From Paramesorhizobium sp049065735 (GTDB lineage: Bacteria > Pseudomonadota > Alphaproteobacteria > Rhizobiales > Rhizobiaceae), in assembly GCF_049065735.1 (NCBI RefSeq), contig NZ_JBAKHD010000008.1, positions 62,001 through 126,000 of the forward strand: a stretch of 64,000 nucleotides of DNA, written 5' to 3'. Within the stretch, counting starts at the first letter, position 1. Each line of letters opens with the position of its first letter. This document shows positions 27,445 through 36,282 of this stretch, in pieces. The translations under genes and the position numbers were made by a program. The notes under the pieces are model-generated. The model was not told the DNA's origin and made no database searches. It saw only the letters and a list, made by a program, of their open reading frames with translations.

Positions 27445-27720
27445 CGGTCTCTATAGGAGAGAAGCGAAACGGTTACCTACGAGGAAAAACATCGGTTGGG
27501 ACCGAGACAGTGGCCAGCGTTTCCAAGATTGGCCGCTACAGGGTCGGATGTGGATTTAAACATCATATGTGCCATCCGTCTGTCCGAGATATTGAAGGCG
27601 TGAGACGTGAGACATTGCTCGTCTTCGACGTGCGCGACGCAATTTACCAGTCAATTTGAATGAACCACAAATCATACCAATAGATCAGCGAGTCGGGGAA
27701 GTGGTAAAGGAGGAAAATAC

Positions 27721-28434
27721 ATGGCTAGATGCACTGCACCAGTAAGGGGTCATCGCTCATCGGCGGCTGCAGCCGACTGTCCTGCATGTGGGAGCCGCTA
27801 TAACCGCTTCAGCGGTTACGGAGGGTACGGCGGCGGCTACGGCAGCCATTTATCATACTCGTCCCCTTCATACTCCTCCTCAGGGAGGAGCGGCGGCGGG
27901 TCGGGGCGCCGTACCGCAAAGCCGCGCTGGTCGGGAGCAGGATCGGCTGTGTGGTACACGCCTGAACAAGTGCGGGCGCTCACTCCGGTTCGAGAAAATG
28001 TGGAGAACCTGGCGGCCTCGCAGCCTGACCTTCGCGACGTGTTTCTCTGTCACGCATGGGATGACAGACAAGGCTCTGCCAAAGAATTGCATGATCTGCT
28101 CGAAGCGCGCGGGGTCCGCGTGTGGTTCAGCGAGAAGGACCTTGGTCTCGGAGTGCCGATGATGCGGGCGATCGACAAGGGCTTAGTGAATTCGCGCGTC
28201 GGTATCGTGTTGGTGACCCCTGCCATGTTGCGACGCCTCCCGGCGGAAGGCGTCGCAGACAAAGAGCTTTCGGCGCTCCTCAGACGTGAGCGGCTCGTCC
28301 CAGTTGTTCACGGAACGACCTATGAAGAGCTTGAGCAGGTCAGCCTTCTGCTAGCCTCCCGAGCCGGCCTGAGCACTGCCGAGGAGTCGATGGCAGAAGT
28401 CGCGGACAAAATCGCCGAACTGGTTGCTACTTAG
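27721..28434 (+). CDS. TIR-domain protein with zinc-ribbon-like, Gly/Ser/Tyr-rich N-terminus
   Basis: A 237-aa protein. Residues 100-237 form a TIR domain: strand A DVFLCHAWDD, the WFSEKDLGLG loop, GIVLVTPAML, and Glu182 (ADKELSALL) in the position of the catalytic Glu of TIR NADases. The N-terminus has four cysteines (4, 20, 23 and 110, of which 20 and 23 are CPAC) and a low-complexity Gly/Tyr/Ser stretch at about 31-64 (SGYGGYGGGY). The ribosome site AAAGGAGG is 7 bp before the ATG. TIR proteins in islands usually deplete NAD+ or make cyclic-ADPR signals on phage infection. No partner sensor is encoded next to it, so its trigger is unclear. Confidence 0.82.
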   Translation: MARCTAPVRGHRSSAAAADCPACGSRYNRFSGYGGYGGGYGSHLSYSSPSYSSSGRSGGGSGRRTAKPRWSGAGSAVWYTPEQVRALTPVRENVENLAASQPDLRDVFLCHAWDDRQGSAKELHDLLEARGVRVWFSEKDLGLGVPMMRAIDKGLVNSRVGIVLVTPAMLRRLPAEGVADKELSALLRRERLVPVVHGTTYEELEQVSLLLASRAGLSTAEESMAEVADKIAELVAT

Positions 28435-28961
28435 TCGCGCCGGAGTTGAACCTGAGGCTGAGCGATGTTTTCCGGCGAATACGCAGGTTTTCTGCGACGA
28501 CTTTGCGTACTCCTGCACGTCGACAAATCCGAAAACGAACATCTGCTCTCGGTTTCATCTCCGAGCCAAATACCCGATTAGCGGACGCGCAAAACGACAG
28601 AATATAAAGTGAATGCTGTCGAACGGTGCTCCCCTTCTCTCCAGACGCGATACTTGGCGGTGCCGAGCTTATACTCGTTGCATATTCAAGCTCATCGACG
28701 CGATGCTCGACGCCGCGCGGTACCAAGGCAAATCAACCGAGGCGTGGCCAGCGGACGCACAATGGCTCGCTTGTGATCTTATCCAAAAATCATCCCGCTA
28801 GCTTGTTGTCGGCCGAGGAAATATGGGTCAGGGCAAATAGCCGTTGCGGCAAGGTGTCCCGTCCGTTAGCGATTTCGACAGAACGCCTCCAATAGGCGAT
28901 ATCAGGAGTTGAACCGGCGGGACGTTCAGGGGCATAAAGAGACCCGATTCCGGGGGACTGC
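28435..28961. other. Gap of about 527 bp without a supported gene
   Basis: Short frames of 60-100 codons occur on both strands but none has a recognisable domain, good ribosome site or codon bias. A run ending GGGGGAC precedes the restriction subunit start. The stretch could be a decayed gene or a regulatory spacer in the island. Confidence 0.5.
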
Positions 28962-31900
28962 ATGACCAAGCCATTCTATGCCGAGCCGATATTGAATTCG
29001 CCATATGCGGCGCCGACGCGCCATCACGCCTTGTCGGCGAGCGGCGAGCCTCTGGACTTGCCGCCGATTGAAGGACGGCGGCGATCCGAATATATCGCGC
29101 CTGTTCCCAAAAGCCGGCGCTCCAAACAGGACCCAAAAAAGCAGGCGAGCCTCGATCTCGACAGCCAAGATGGCGGCGCGGCGCGGTATAATCTCTCCAA
29201 ATTGATCAATGAAATCCGTGGCCATGTCGAAAGTTGGCGGAAGATTCCCAATCCGAACGACTGGGGCGTGACACCGGTTACCCAGCGCCTTCTCCAGCAC
29301 TGGCGCAGCGACCATTTCTCCGGCCCCCGCCCCTTCTTCTGCCAGGTGGAGGCGGCGGAGACCGCGATCTGGCTTGCCGAGGTCGCCCGCAACCGCAAGC
29401 AATATGCGCATATCTTTCGCCATCTGGAGGAGGCCAACCGCGACGCCAATCCGGAGCTGTTCCGCATCGCGCTGAAGCTCGCCACCGGCGCCGGCAAGAC
29501 CACCGTCATGGCGATGCTCATCGCCTGGCAGGCGATCAACGCGGCAAGGCAGCCGAACTCGAGCCTCTTCTCGCGCGGCTTCCTCATCGTCGCGCCGGGG
29601 ATCACGATCAAGGACCGCCTCAGGGTGCTGCGCCCCTCCGATCCGGACAGCTATTACCGCACGCGCGAGCTCGTCCCGCAGGACATGATGGCGGATCTGG
29701 GCAAGGCGAAGATCGAGATCGCCAATTACCATGTTTTCCAGCGCCGCAAGGCACATGAGCTGAATGCCGTCGGCCTCAGGCTGATGAAGGGCTGGAAGAA
29801 CGAGGATATCGAGGAGCTGGAAACCGAAGGGCAGATGCTGCAGCGTGCCTGCGGCGACCTGCTCCAACTCAAGAATATCGTCGTCATCAATGACGAGGCG
29901 CACCATTGCTATCGGGAGCGACCGCATTCAGATGAGGACCTGAAGGGCGACGCAAAGGACGAGGCGAAGGAGAACAACGAGACTGCACGTCTGTGGATTT
30001 CAGGCATCGAGGCCTTGAAACGTAAAGTCGGCGTGCGCGCCGTCTATGATCTGTCGGCGACGCCCTTCTTCCTCTATGGCTCCGGTTACGAGGAAGGCAC
30101 GCTCTTTCCCTGGGTCGTGTCGGATTTCTCGCTCGTCGACGCCATCGAATGCGGCATCGTGAAACTGCCGCGCGTTCCGGTCTCCGACAATTCGGTCCAT
30201 TCCGCCACGCCCGTCTACCGCAATCTGTGGGACCATATCGGCAAGCAGATGCCGAAAAAGGGCGCCGCCAAGGCGCGCAATCTCGACCCGCTCAGCATGC
30301 CCGCGCCGCTGCAGACGGCGCTCTATTCGCTCTATTCTCACTATGAGAAAGAATACGAAGCCTGGGAAAAGGCGGGGATCGGCGTTCCGCCGGTCTTCAT
30401 AGTCGTGTGCAACAACACCGCAAGCTCGAAGCTCGTCTATGAATGGATTTCCGGCTGGCAGCGCGAGGAGGAAGGCGGCCCCGTCACGAAGCATCGCGGC
30501 CATCTTAAGCTCTTCAGCAATTTCGATGAGTACCATAACCCCCTGCCCCGCATGAACACGCTGCTGATCGACAGCCAGCAGCTGGAATCCGGCGAGGCGC
30601 TCGATCCCGGCTTCCGAGAGATGGCCAAGGCCGAAATCGAACAGTTCAAACGCGAAAAGGCCGCGCGGGACGGCGCGGCGGAAGCTGAAAAACTCACCGA
30701 AGCGGAATTGCTTCGCGAGGTGATGAACACGGTCGGCCAGAAGGGGCGGCTCGGCGAGCAGATTCGCTGCGTCGTCTCCGTCTCGATGCTGACGGAGGGT
30801 TGGGACGCCAACACGGTTACCCACATTCTCGGTGTCCGCGCCTTCGGCACGCAGCTTCTGTGCGAGCAGGTGATTGGCCGCGGTCTTCGCCGCCAGTCCT
30901 ACGAACTGAACGACAAGGGCCTCTTCAACACCGAATATGCCGATATTCTCGGCATTCCCTTCGATTTCGCCACCGAGCCGCAGGATGTGGTGCGCCATCC
31001 GCCAAAGCCGACAACGCGGGTCCATGCGTTGAAGGAAAGGTCCAGCCTGTCGATCCGCTTTCCACGCGTCGCCGGCTACCGCACCGAACTGCCCTCGGAA
31101 AATTTCTCGGCCAGCTTCTCGCCCGATTCGGTCCTGACGCTGACGCCGGAACTGGTCGGCCCCTGCACCGTCCGTCTCGAAGGCCTGGTGGGCGAAGGTC
31201 ACGACATCTCGCCCGAAAGCCTCGACGGGATGCGGCCGAACACCGTCGCGATCCATCTGACGAAAAAGCTGATCGAGCTTTATTTCCGCGAGCCGGACCA
31301 GGACGTTCCTTATTATCTCTACAACCAGCTCCAGCCGATCACCCGGCGCTGGGTCAATTCGTGTCTCAAGCTGGAGGGCGGCACCAAGGCCGGCATGCTG
31401 ACCTATGCCGAACTGGCGGAGAAGGCGTGCGAGCTCGTCTACCAGGCGATCGTGAAAAGCGCGGGCGAGGAAGGGACGGGCATCACCAAGGCGATGCTCG
31501 ATCCCTACAACCCGCATGGCTATACCGATTTCGTCTCCTTCATCACGACCAAGCAGAATCTCTGGCGCACGCGGCTTTCCCAAGTGAACCATGTCGTCTG
31601 CGATAGCGACTGGGAGGCTGAGTTCGCCCGCGTGGTCGAGGCGCACCCGGCCACCATCGCCTATGTGAAGAACCAGGGGCTGGGTTTCGAGGTGCCCTAC
31701 CGCGTCGGCAGCGTGCCGCGCCGTTATATCCCTGATTTCATCATCCAGATGGACGACGGCCATGGGGCGGACGATCCTCTGAACCTGATCGTTGAGGTGA
31801 AAGGCTTCCGCGGGCTCGACGCGCAGATCAAGGCCGAGACGATGGAGAACCTCTGGGTCCCCGGCGTCAACGCGCTCCAGACCTACGGCCGCTGGGCTTT

Positions 31901-31988
31901 CAGGGAATTCCGCAGTCCATTTGCGATGGAGGCGGAGTATGGGAAGCTGGTGGAGGATCTGGGCGCGCGGGTGCGGGAGGGGGTGTGA
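28962..31988 (+). CDS. Type III-like restriction endonuclease subunit (Res), helicase-nuclease
   Basis: A 1008-aa superfamily-2 helicase with a nuclease tail. Walker A is ATGAGKTTVM (Lys179), DEAH is at 311-314 (NDEAHHCYRERP), motif III is LSATPFF, and motif VI is CEQVIGRGLRR. At the C-terminus Asp925 (YIPDFII) and Glu945-Val-Lys947 (IVEVKG) form a PD-(D/E)xK nuclease. The N-terminus (PFYAEPILNSPYAAPTRHH) resembles what I know as the BPTD_3080-type restriction proteins. It probably pairs with the methyltransferase gene after the repeat-filled gap, with res upstream of mod, the reverse of the EcoP order. Cleavage would need unmodified sites. Confidence 0.87.
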   Translation: MTKPFYAEPILNSPYAAPTRHHALSASGEPLDLPPIEGRRRSEYIAPVPKSRRSKQDPKKQASLDLDSQDGGAARYNLSKLINEIRGHVESWRKIPNPNDWGVTPVTQRLLQHWRSDHFSGPRPFFCQVEAAETAIWLAEVARNRKQYAHIFRHLEEANRDANPELFRIALKLATGAGKTTVMAMLIAWQAINAARQPNSSLFSRGFLIVAPGITIKDRLRVLRPSDPDSYYRTRELVPQDMMADLGKAKIEIANYHVFQRRKAHELNAVGLRLMKGWKNEDIEELETEGQMLQRACGDLLQLKNIVVINDEAHHCYRERPHSDEDLKGDAKDEAKENNETARLWISGIEALKRKVGVRAVYDLSATPFFLYGSGYEEGTLFPWVVSDFSLVDAIECGIVKLPRVPVSDNSVHSATPVYRNLWDHIGKQMPKKGAAKARNLDPLSMPAPLQTALYSLYSHYEKEYEAWEKAGIGVPPVFIVVCNNTASSKLVYEWISGWQREEEGGPVTKHRGHLKLFSNFDEYHNPLPRMNTLLIDSQQLESGEALDPGFREMAKAEIEQFKREKAARDGAAEAEKLTEAELLREVMNTVGQKGRLGEQIRCVVSVSMLTEGWDANTVTHILGVRAFGTQLLCEQVIGRGLRRQSYELNDKGLFNTEYADILGIPFDFATEPQDVVRHPPKPTTRVHALKERSSLSIRFPRVAGYRTELPSENFSASFSPDSVLTLTPELVGPCTVRLEGLVGEGHDISPESLDGMRPNTVAIHLTKKLIELYFREPDQDVPYYLYNQLQPITRRWVNSCLKLEGGTKAGMLTYAELAEKACELVYQAIVKSAGEEGTGITKAMLDPYNPHGYTDFVSFITTKQNLWRTRLSQVNHVVCDSDWEAEFARVVEAHPATIAYVKNQGLGFEVPYRVGSVPRRYIPDFIIQMDDGHGADDPLNLIVEVKGFRGLDAQIKAETMENLWVPGVNALQTYGRWAFREFRSPFAMEAEYGKLVEDLGARVREGV

Positions 31989-32020
31989 TGGGTATGCAGG
32001 TACGAGGCATCCAGAAGAAG

Positions 32021-32172
32021 CGCCCTCCCTCCCCCTTGCGGGGAGGGTGGCCCGAAGGGGCGGGTGGGGGTGGTGACGTTTGCGCCATTGTCTCCAGCAA
32101 AAGCGCATTCGTCACCACCCCCATCCGCCCGCTAACGCGGGCACCTTCCCCGCAAGGGGGAAGGAAGGCGCC
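32021..32172. repeat. Large imperfect palindromic intergenic repeat between res and mod
   Basis: The left arm 32021-32078 (CCTCCCTCCCCCTTGCGGGG...GGGGGTGGTGACG) and right arm 32110-32172 are inverted imperfect copies of about 58-63 bases around a 31-base centre. It forms a long hairpin in RNA or a cruciform in DNA. This type of GC-rich palindromic element is scattered through rhizobial intergenic regions, as far as I recall. Here it separates the restriction and modification genes by 218 bp. Confidence 0.75.
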
Positions 32173-32206
32173 TAACCGACACACACTCACCAATCCGGAA
32201 TAACCC

Positions 32207-35176
32207 ATGGCCAAGACTCCCCGCGAAAAAGACGTCTCCACGCTCACCCATGACCGGGCGGTGCGGCTGAACAATCCGACGGCCGAGATGGCGTCGCTCT
32301 ATGAGCAGCAGGAGGAGTTGCTGGGCGGCGTCGAGCGGGACATGCGCATTCACCGCGCCCGGCCGCTCGCAAAAGGCGAGACGCGGGAGCGGGACATGGA
32401 CCGCGATCCGCAGATCGTCTGGAACGGGGTGAAAATCCGGCTCACGCCCGAGCAGCGGCGGAAGCTTACCGAGACGGGCGAGGTCGAGATCGGCGACGCC
32501 CAGCTCGTCTGGCGCGGCAAAGACCGGCAGGACTGGTCCGACCTCGTCGTCAACGCGCCGCCGCTCTATATCCAGGAAAAGGTGCATCCGAAGGCCATCG
32601 TCGACGATCTAAAACGCCGGACGAAGACCCAGCGGCGCGAGACGACCGATGCGCCCGACCTCTTCGCCGATTTCAACGGCATAGACGATCCGGAAGCGCG
32701 GGCGGAGTTCTACCAGCACACCAAGCACTGGCAGAACCGCATGATCCTCGGCGACAGCCTGCAGGTGATGGCGAGCCTCGCCGAGCGCGAGGAAATGCGT
32801 GGGGCCGTGCAATGCATCTATTTCGACCCTCCCTACGGCATCAAATTCAACTCCAACTGGCAGGTTTCGACCCTGAGCCGGGACGTGAAGGACGGCAAGA
32901 AGGAGGATGTCTCGCGCGAGCCGGAACAGGTGAAGGCTTTTCGCGATACCTGGAAGGACGGCATCCACTCCTACCTCACCTATTTGCGCGACCGGCTTAT
33001 GGTGGCGCGGGAACTTCTCATCGAGAGCGGCTCGATCTTCGTGCAGATAGGGGACGAGAACGTGCACCGAGTGCGGGCGGTGATGGATGAGGTGTTTGGG
33101 GAGGAGAATTTTGTTGCTCAGATTGCATTTACAACAACGATCCAGCAAACGAGTTCCTATTTATCGTCTGTTTTTGATCACGTCCTGTGGTTCGCAAAAT
33201 CCAAGGGTAAATTAAAATATCGTCAACTTCTCACTCTAAAGAACGCCGGAGAAGTTGGGGCAAGTCGATATAATTCATACCTTACGCAGGATTTAAATGT
33301 GGGACGATTCGACGATATAGCGGATGTGCCCGCAAACGCTCGTATATTCACAACTGGAGACTTAACGTCCCAAGAATTTCGCCCGGATACTTCCGTGCCG
33401 TTTGAATTTCAGGGAAAAAAATACATTCCTGGAGCTCGCCGTCATTGGAACGTGTCTATGAGAGGTATGCCTCGGCTCGCAAAATCAGGCAGGTTGAGGG
33501 TTGAGGGCAATAACATTCGGGTTATGCGTTTTATTGATGATAATCCGGCGTTTGGTATTACTAACATTTGGTCAGATACTATGGGTATTCAAAGCCGATC
33601 TGATCCGCGGGTGTATGTGGTCCAAACAACAACAAAAGTTATTGAGCGCTGCATATTGATGGCCTCCGATCCAGGCGATCTAGTGCTCGATCCCACGTGT
33701 GGATCGGGTTCAACGGCCTATGTCGCGGAGCAATGGGGTCGGCGATGGATCACCATCGACACTTCCCGCGTGGCGCTTGCCTTGGCACGCACACGGCTGA
33801 TGAGCGCGCGCTATCCCTACTATCTTCTCGCCGATAGCCGGGAGGGGAGAGTGAAGGAGCAAGAGGTTTCTGGCAAGATTTTTGCAGATACGCCCGTCAC
33901 GGGCGATATTCGCCAAGGTTTCGTCTACGATCGTGCGCGGAAAATTGCCCTCAAAGCAATAGCCGACAATTCTCAAATCGATGACATCTGGGAAAAATGG
34001 CAGGCGGTGCTGGAGCCGCTGCGGACGCAGCTTAACGAGGCGCTCTCCATGTCATTCGAGGAATGGGAAATCCCGCGTGACCTCGACGCCTGGGCGGAGA
34101 CGAAGGACGGTCAGGCCAAGGCGCATCTCATAACGGACAGCGCTCGCAAACTCCATGCTGGCTGGTGGGAAGCCCGCATTGCGCGGCAGAAGGAGATCGA
34201 CGCTTCCATCGCCCGCGCGGCGGATGTAGAACTGCTCTACGACCGGCCCTATGAGGACAAGACGCGGGTGCGCGTCGCCGGGCCCTTCACCGTGGAAAGC
34301 CTGTCGCCGCACCGCGTCGTCGCGGCGCGAGAGGATACGCTGGGCGAGGAGCTCGACGCGGTCGGAGCAATCACCTCCCGCACCTCGCATCCCGCCAATA
34401 TGCCGGAAGCGGATTTCGGCGCGATGGTGCTATCGCATTTGCGCACCGCCGGCGTGCACAGCCAAGAAAAGCGCGACACTATCCGTTTCAACTCCATCGA
34501 GCCCTGGCCGGGCAATTTCATCGCGGCGGAAGCCCGCTTCAGCGATGGCGGGCAGGTGGAAAAGCGGGCGGCGATCCTGATCGGCCCGGAGTTCGGCACG
34601 CTGACCCGCAGCCAGATCACCGCCGCCGCGCGTGAGGCGTCGGATGCCCGCTTCGACGTGCTGATCGCCTGCGCCTTCAATTTCGACGCGCAAACGGCGG
34701 ACCTGAACCGCCTTGGGCCGCTCGCCATCCTCAAGGCGCGGATGAACCCGGACCTTCACATGGCCGAGGACCTGAAGAACACCGGCAAGGGCAATCTCTT
34801 CGTCGTCTTCGGCGAGCCGGATGTCGAGATCATCCGGGAGCCGGACGGCGATATAAGGGTAAAGGTGCACGGGGTAGATGTCTTCGATCCCTCCACGGGG
34901 GAAATCCGCTCCGACGACGCCAAGGGCATCGCCGCCTGGTTCATCGACACGGATTATGACGAGGAGAGCTTCTTCGTCCGCCACGCCTATTTCCTCGGCG
35001 CGAACGATCCTTACAAATCGCTGAAGACGGCGCTGAAGGCGGAGATCGATCCGGAGGCGTGGGAGACGCTCTATTCCGACATTTCCCGCCCCTTCCCCCG
35101 CCCCGCCACAGGGCGGATCGCGGTGAAGGTGATCAACCATTTCGGAGACGAAGTGCTGAAGGTGTTTGGGGTGTGA
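32207..35176 (+). CDS. Site-specific DNA methyltransferase (type III-like Mod)
   Basis: A 989-aa amino-methyltransferase of the beta class: the catalytic DPPY is at 207-210 (FDPPYGIKFNSNW) and precedes the SAM-binding motif DPTCGSGST (Asp495). In this order, the roughly 290 residues between them include the target-recognition region. That region (about 33,110-33,990) is visibly AT-rich against GC-rich sequence on both sides, as if exchanged. The long C-terminal half (from about 600) is conserved in these large Mod proteins but has no named domain. It presumably methylates adenine and protects host DNA from the upstream Res. Confidence 0.88.
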   Translation: MAKTPREKDVSTLTHDRAVRLNNPTAEMASLYEQQEELLGGVERDMRIHRARPLAKGETRERDMDRDPQIVWNGVKIRLTPEQRRKLTETGEVEIGDAQLVWRGKDRQDWSDLVVNAPPLYIQEKVHPKAIVDDLKRRTKTQRRETTDAPDLFADFNGIDDPEARAEFYQHTKHWQNRMILGDSLQVMASLAEREEMRGAVQCIYFDPPYGIKFNSNWQVSTLSRDVKDGKKEDVSREPEQVKAFRDTWKDGIHSYLTYLRDRLMVARELLIESGSIFVQIGDENVHRVRAVMDEVFGEENFVAQIAFTTTIQQTSSYLSSVFDHVLWFAKSKGKLKYRQLLTLKNAGEVGASRYNSYLTQDLNVGRFDDIADVPANARIFTTGDLTSQEFRPDTSVPFEFQGKKYIPGARRHWNVSMRGMPRLAKSGRLRVEGNNIRVMRFIDDNPAFGITNIWSDTMGIQSRSDPRVYVVQTTTKVIERCILMASDPGDLVLDPTCGSGSTAYVAEQWGRRWITIDTSRVALALARTRLMSARYPYYLLADSREGRVKEQEVSGKIFADTPVTGDIRQGFVYDRARKIALKAIADNSQIDDIWEKWQAVLEPLRTQLNEALSMSFEEWEIPRDLDAWAETKDGQAKAHLITDSARKLHAGWWEARIARQKEIDASIARAADVELLYDRPYEDKTRVRVAGPFTVESLSPHRVVAAREDTLGEELDAVGAITSRTSHPANMPEADFGAMVLSHLRTAGVHSQEKRDTIRFNSIEPWPGNFIAAEARFSDGGQVEKRAAILIGPEFGTLTRSQITAAAREASDARFDVLIACAFNFDAQTADLNRLGPLAILKARMNPDLHMAEDLKNTGKGNLFVVFGEPDVEIIREPDGDIRVKVHGVDVFDPSTGEIRSDDAKGIAAWFIDTDYDEESFFVRHAYFLGANDPYKSLKTALKAEIDPEAWETLYSDISRPFPRPATGRIAVKVINHFGDEVLKVFGV

Positions 35177-35177
35177 G

Positions 35178-35588
35178 ATGGAAGAGGAAGATTATCGGGA
35201 ATTGATAGCCCTCGTTAAAGGGCAAATGCTGGAGCTTGGTCTGTCCGATCTGGTCGAAGATCGCAACTTCTGGACTCCAGATCCAGACTTCAAAGGCGAA
35301 TTTCGGATGCCACCAGCACGCGAGCATCTCATCGGTCTGCTTGAGGCGTTTGATTTTCATCTGAAGTGGACGAGCAGCGAGGCTGTTAACGTATCGCTTC
35401 GCGTGCTTCAGCGTCATGTGGAAAACGGACCCGAAGACGCTGTTATCCAATTTCCAGAGGTGAATAGAGGGCGCCCTCTTTATCTAACTGAACTTCCAAG
35501 CGGTGGTGAATTGCGCGATGAACTTAGTCGGCTAATTAGCGCATTAAGAGATCCGGGTTTTGATCCTACGCCTTCCATGGAGCCTTGA
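35178..35588 (+). CDS. Small hypothetical protein in the restriction operon
   Basis: A 136-aa acidic protein starting 1 bp after the mod stop (ATG at 35178 rather than the in-frame Met at 35166, which overlaps mod). No known domain was recognised; it is predicted mainly helical with a PP-rich middle (EFRMPPAREHLIGLLEAF). The base composition is lower in GC than mod's ends. It is almost contiguous with the next gene (stop at 35588, start at 35590), so the two probably work as a unit, perhaps as a nuclease partner or an immunity-type protein. That is an inference from spacing. Confidence 0.6.
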   Translation: MEEEDYRELIALVKGQMLELGLSDLVEDRNFWTPDPDFKGEFRMPPAREHLIGLLEAFDFHLKWTSSEAVNVSLRVLQRHVENGPEDAVIQFPEVNRGRPLYLTELPSGGELRDELSRLISALRDPGFDPTPSMEP

Positions 35589-35589
35589 G

Positions 35590-36282
35590 ATGAACAGAGC
35601 CGATGCAGAGGCTTCTATTAAATCCTTATTCGATAAATATCGGATTTCCCATTCCGTCATCCCGACCGGAAAAAGCAGCCATGTACAAGGTAAGGTGTAT
35701 GAGCTTTATGTTCTGACCAAGGTGGTGGAATACTTGCAAACCCTTGGCTATAAAATTGATTTCTCCAATCCAAACAGAATTATGAAGTTCAAGACAAAGG
35801 GAGGATATCTACGCTCAAGCGATCCTCATTTCGAAGTCTCAATACCAGGCAATAAGCCCGTCTTTGATATTTACGTTGATGTTGAATTTCAAACGTTAGG
35901 CAGTTCTAAGATATCTCATTCCGGTTCTTTTTCAGCTGATTTAAGCCACCATCACGAGATCGATGTTGGCGTGTATGTCTATGGATTAGACAACGTCCGT
36001 CCCCGCCATGACCAGGTCGCCTTAGCGGTTGAATGTAAAGCGGTTGTCTCGCTCGAAAAGGCTGTGATCCGAGGGATGTTGGGCCTGCGGCGGGAATTGA
36101 GTTTGCTTGATCCGGAGCAAGCATCAATTCTTACACAATCTGCAAGGTATATCCACAACGGAACTGACGTCCCTGCAAACCCACCTTCGGAAGTCTGGCT
36201 GGTCAGTACAGACCAAGCTGTGAAACAGTACCGGAACAGCCCCAAAGTATTTGGGATCGAATGTAGGCACGAGGATATCTGA
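35590..36282 (+). CDS. PD-(D/E)xK nuclease-like protein in the restriction operon
   Basis: A 230-aa protein of unknown family. The layout HHHEIDVGVYVYG (Asp125) followed about 20 residues later by VALAVECKAV (Glu148-Cys-Lys150) fits the E/D...ExK core of restriction-type nucleases (Mrr/PD-(D/E)xK), with an upstream Glu in VYELYVLTKVVEYL that may be the first acidic residue. The start at 35590 follows the small gene by one base, and the stop overlaps the helicase start (TGATG). Low GC compared with the next gene suggests a separate origin. If active, it would supply a second nuclease to the system. Confidence 0.6.
   Translation: MNRADAEASIKSLFDKYRISHSVIPTGKSSHVQGKVYELYVLTKVVEYLQTLGYKIDFSNPNRIMKFKTKGGYLRSSDPHFEVSIPGNKPVFDIYVDVEFQTLGSSKISHSGSFSADLSHHHEIDVGVYVYGLDNVRPRHDQVALAVECKAVVSLEKAVIRGMLGLRRELSLLDPEQASILTQSARYIHNGTDVPANPPSEVWLVSTDQAVKQYRNSPKVFGIECRHEDI

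Noticed and set aside
28613..28895. Two short overlapping frames in the TIR-to-res gap
   Set aside because: They have no domain, weak starts and atypical composition. Reported only as a gap.
31989..32206. CRISPR-like repeat array in the res-mod gap
   Set aside because: The repeats are inverted arms of one palindrome, not regularly spaced direct repeats.
28962..35176. Type I or BREX system
   Set aside because: There is no HsdS-like specificity gene, and no PglZ, BrxC or Lon-like gene. The Res plus DPPY/beta-class Mod pair is type III-like.
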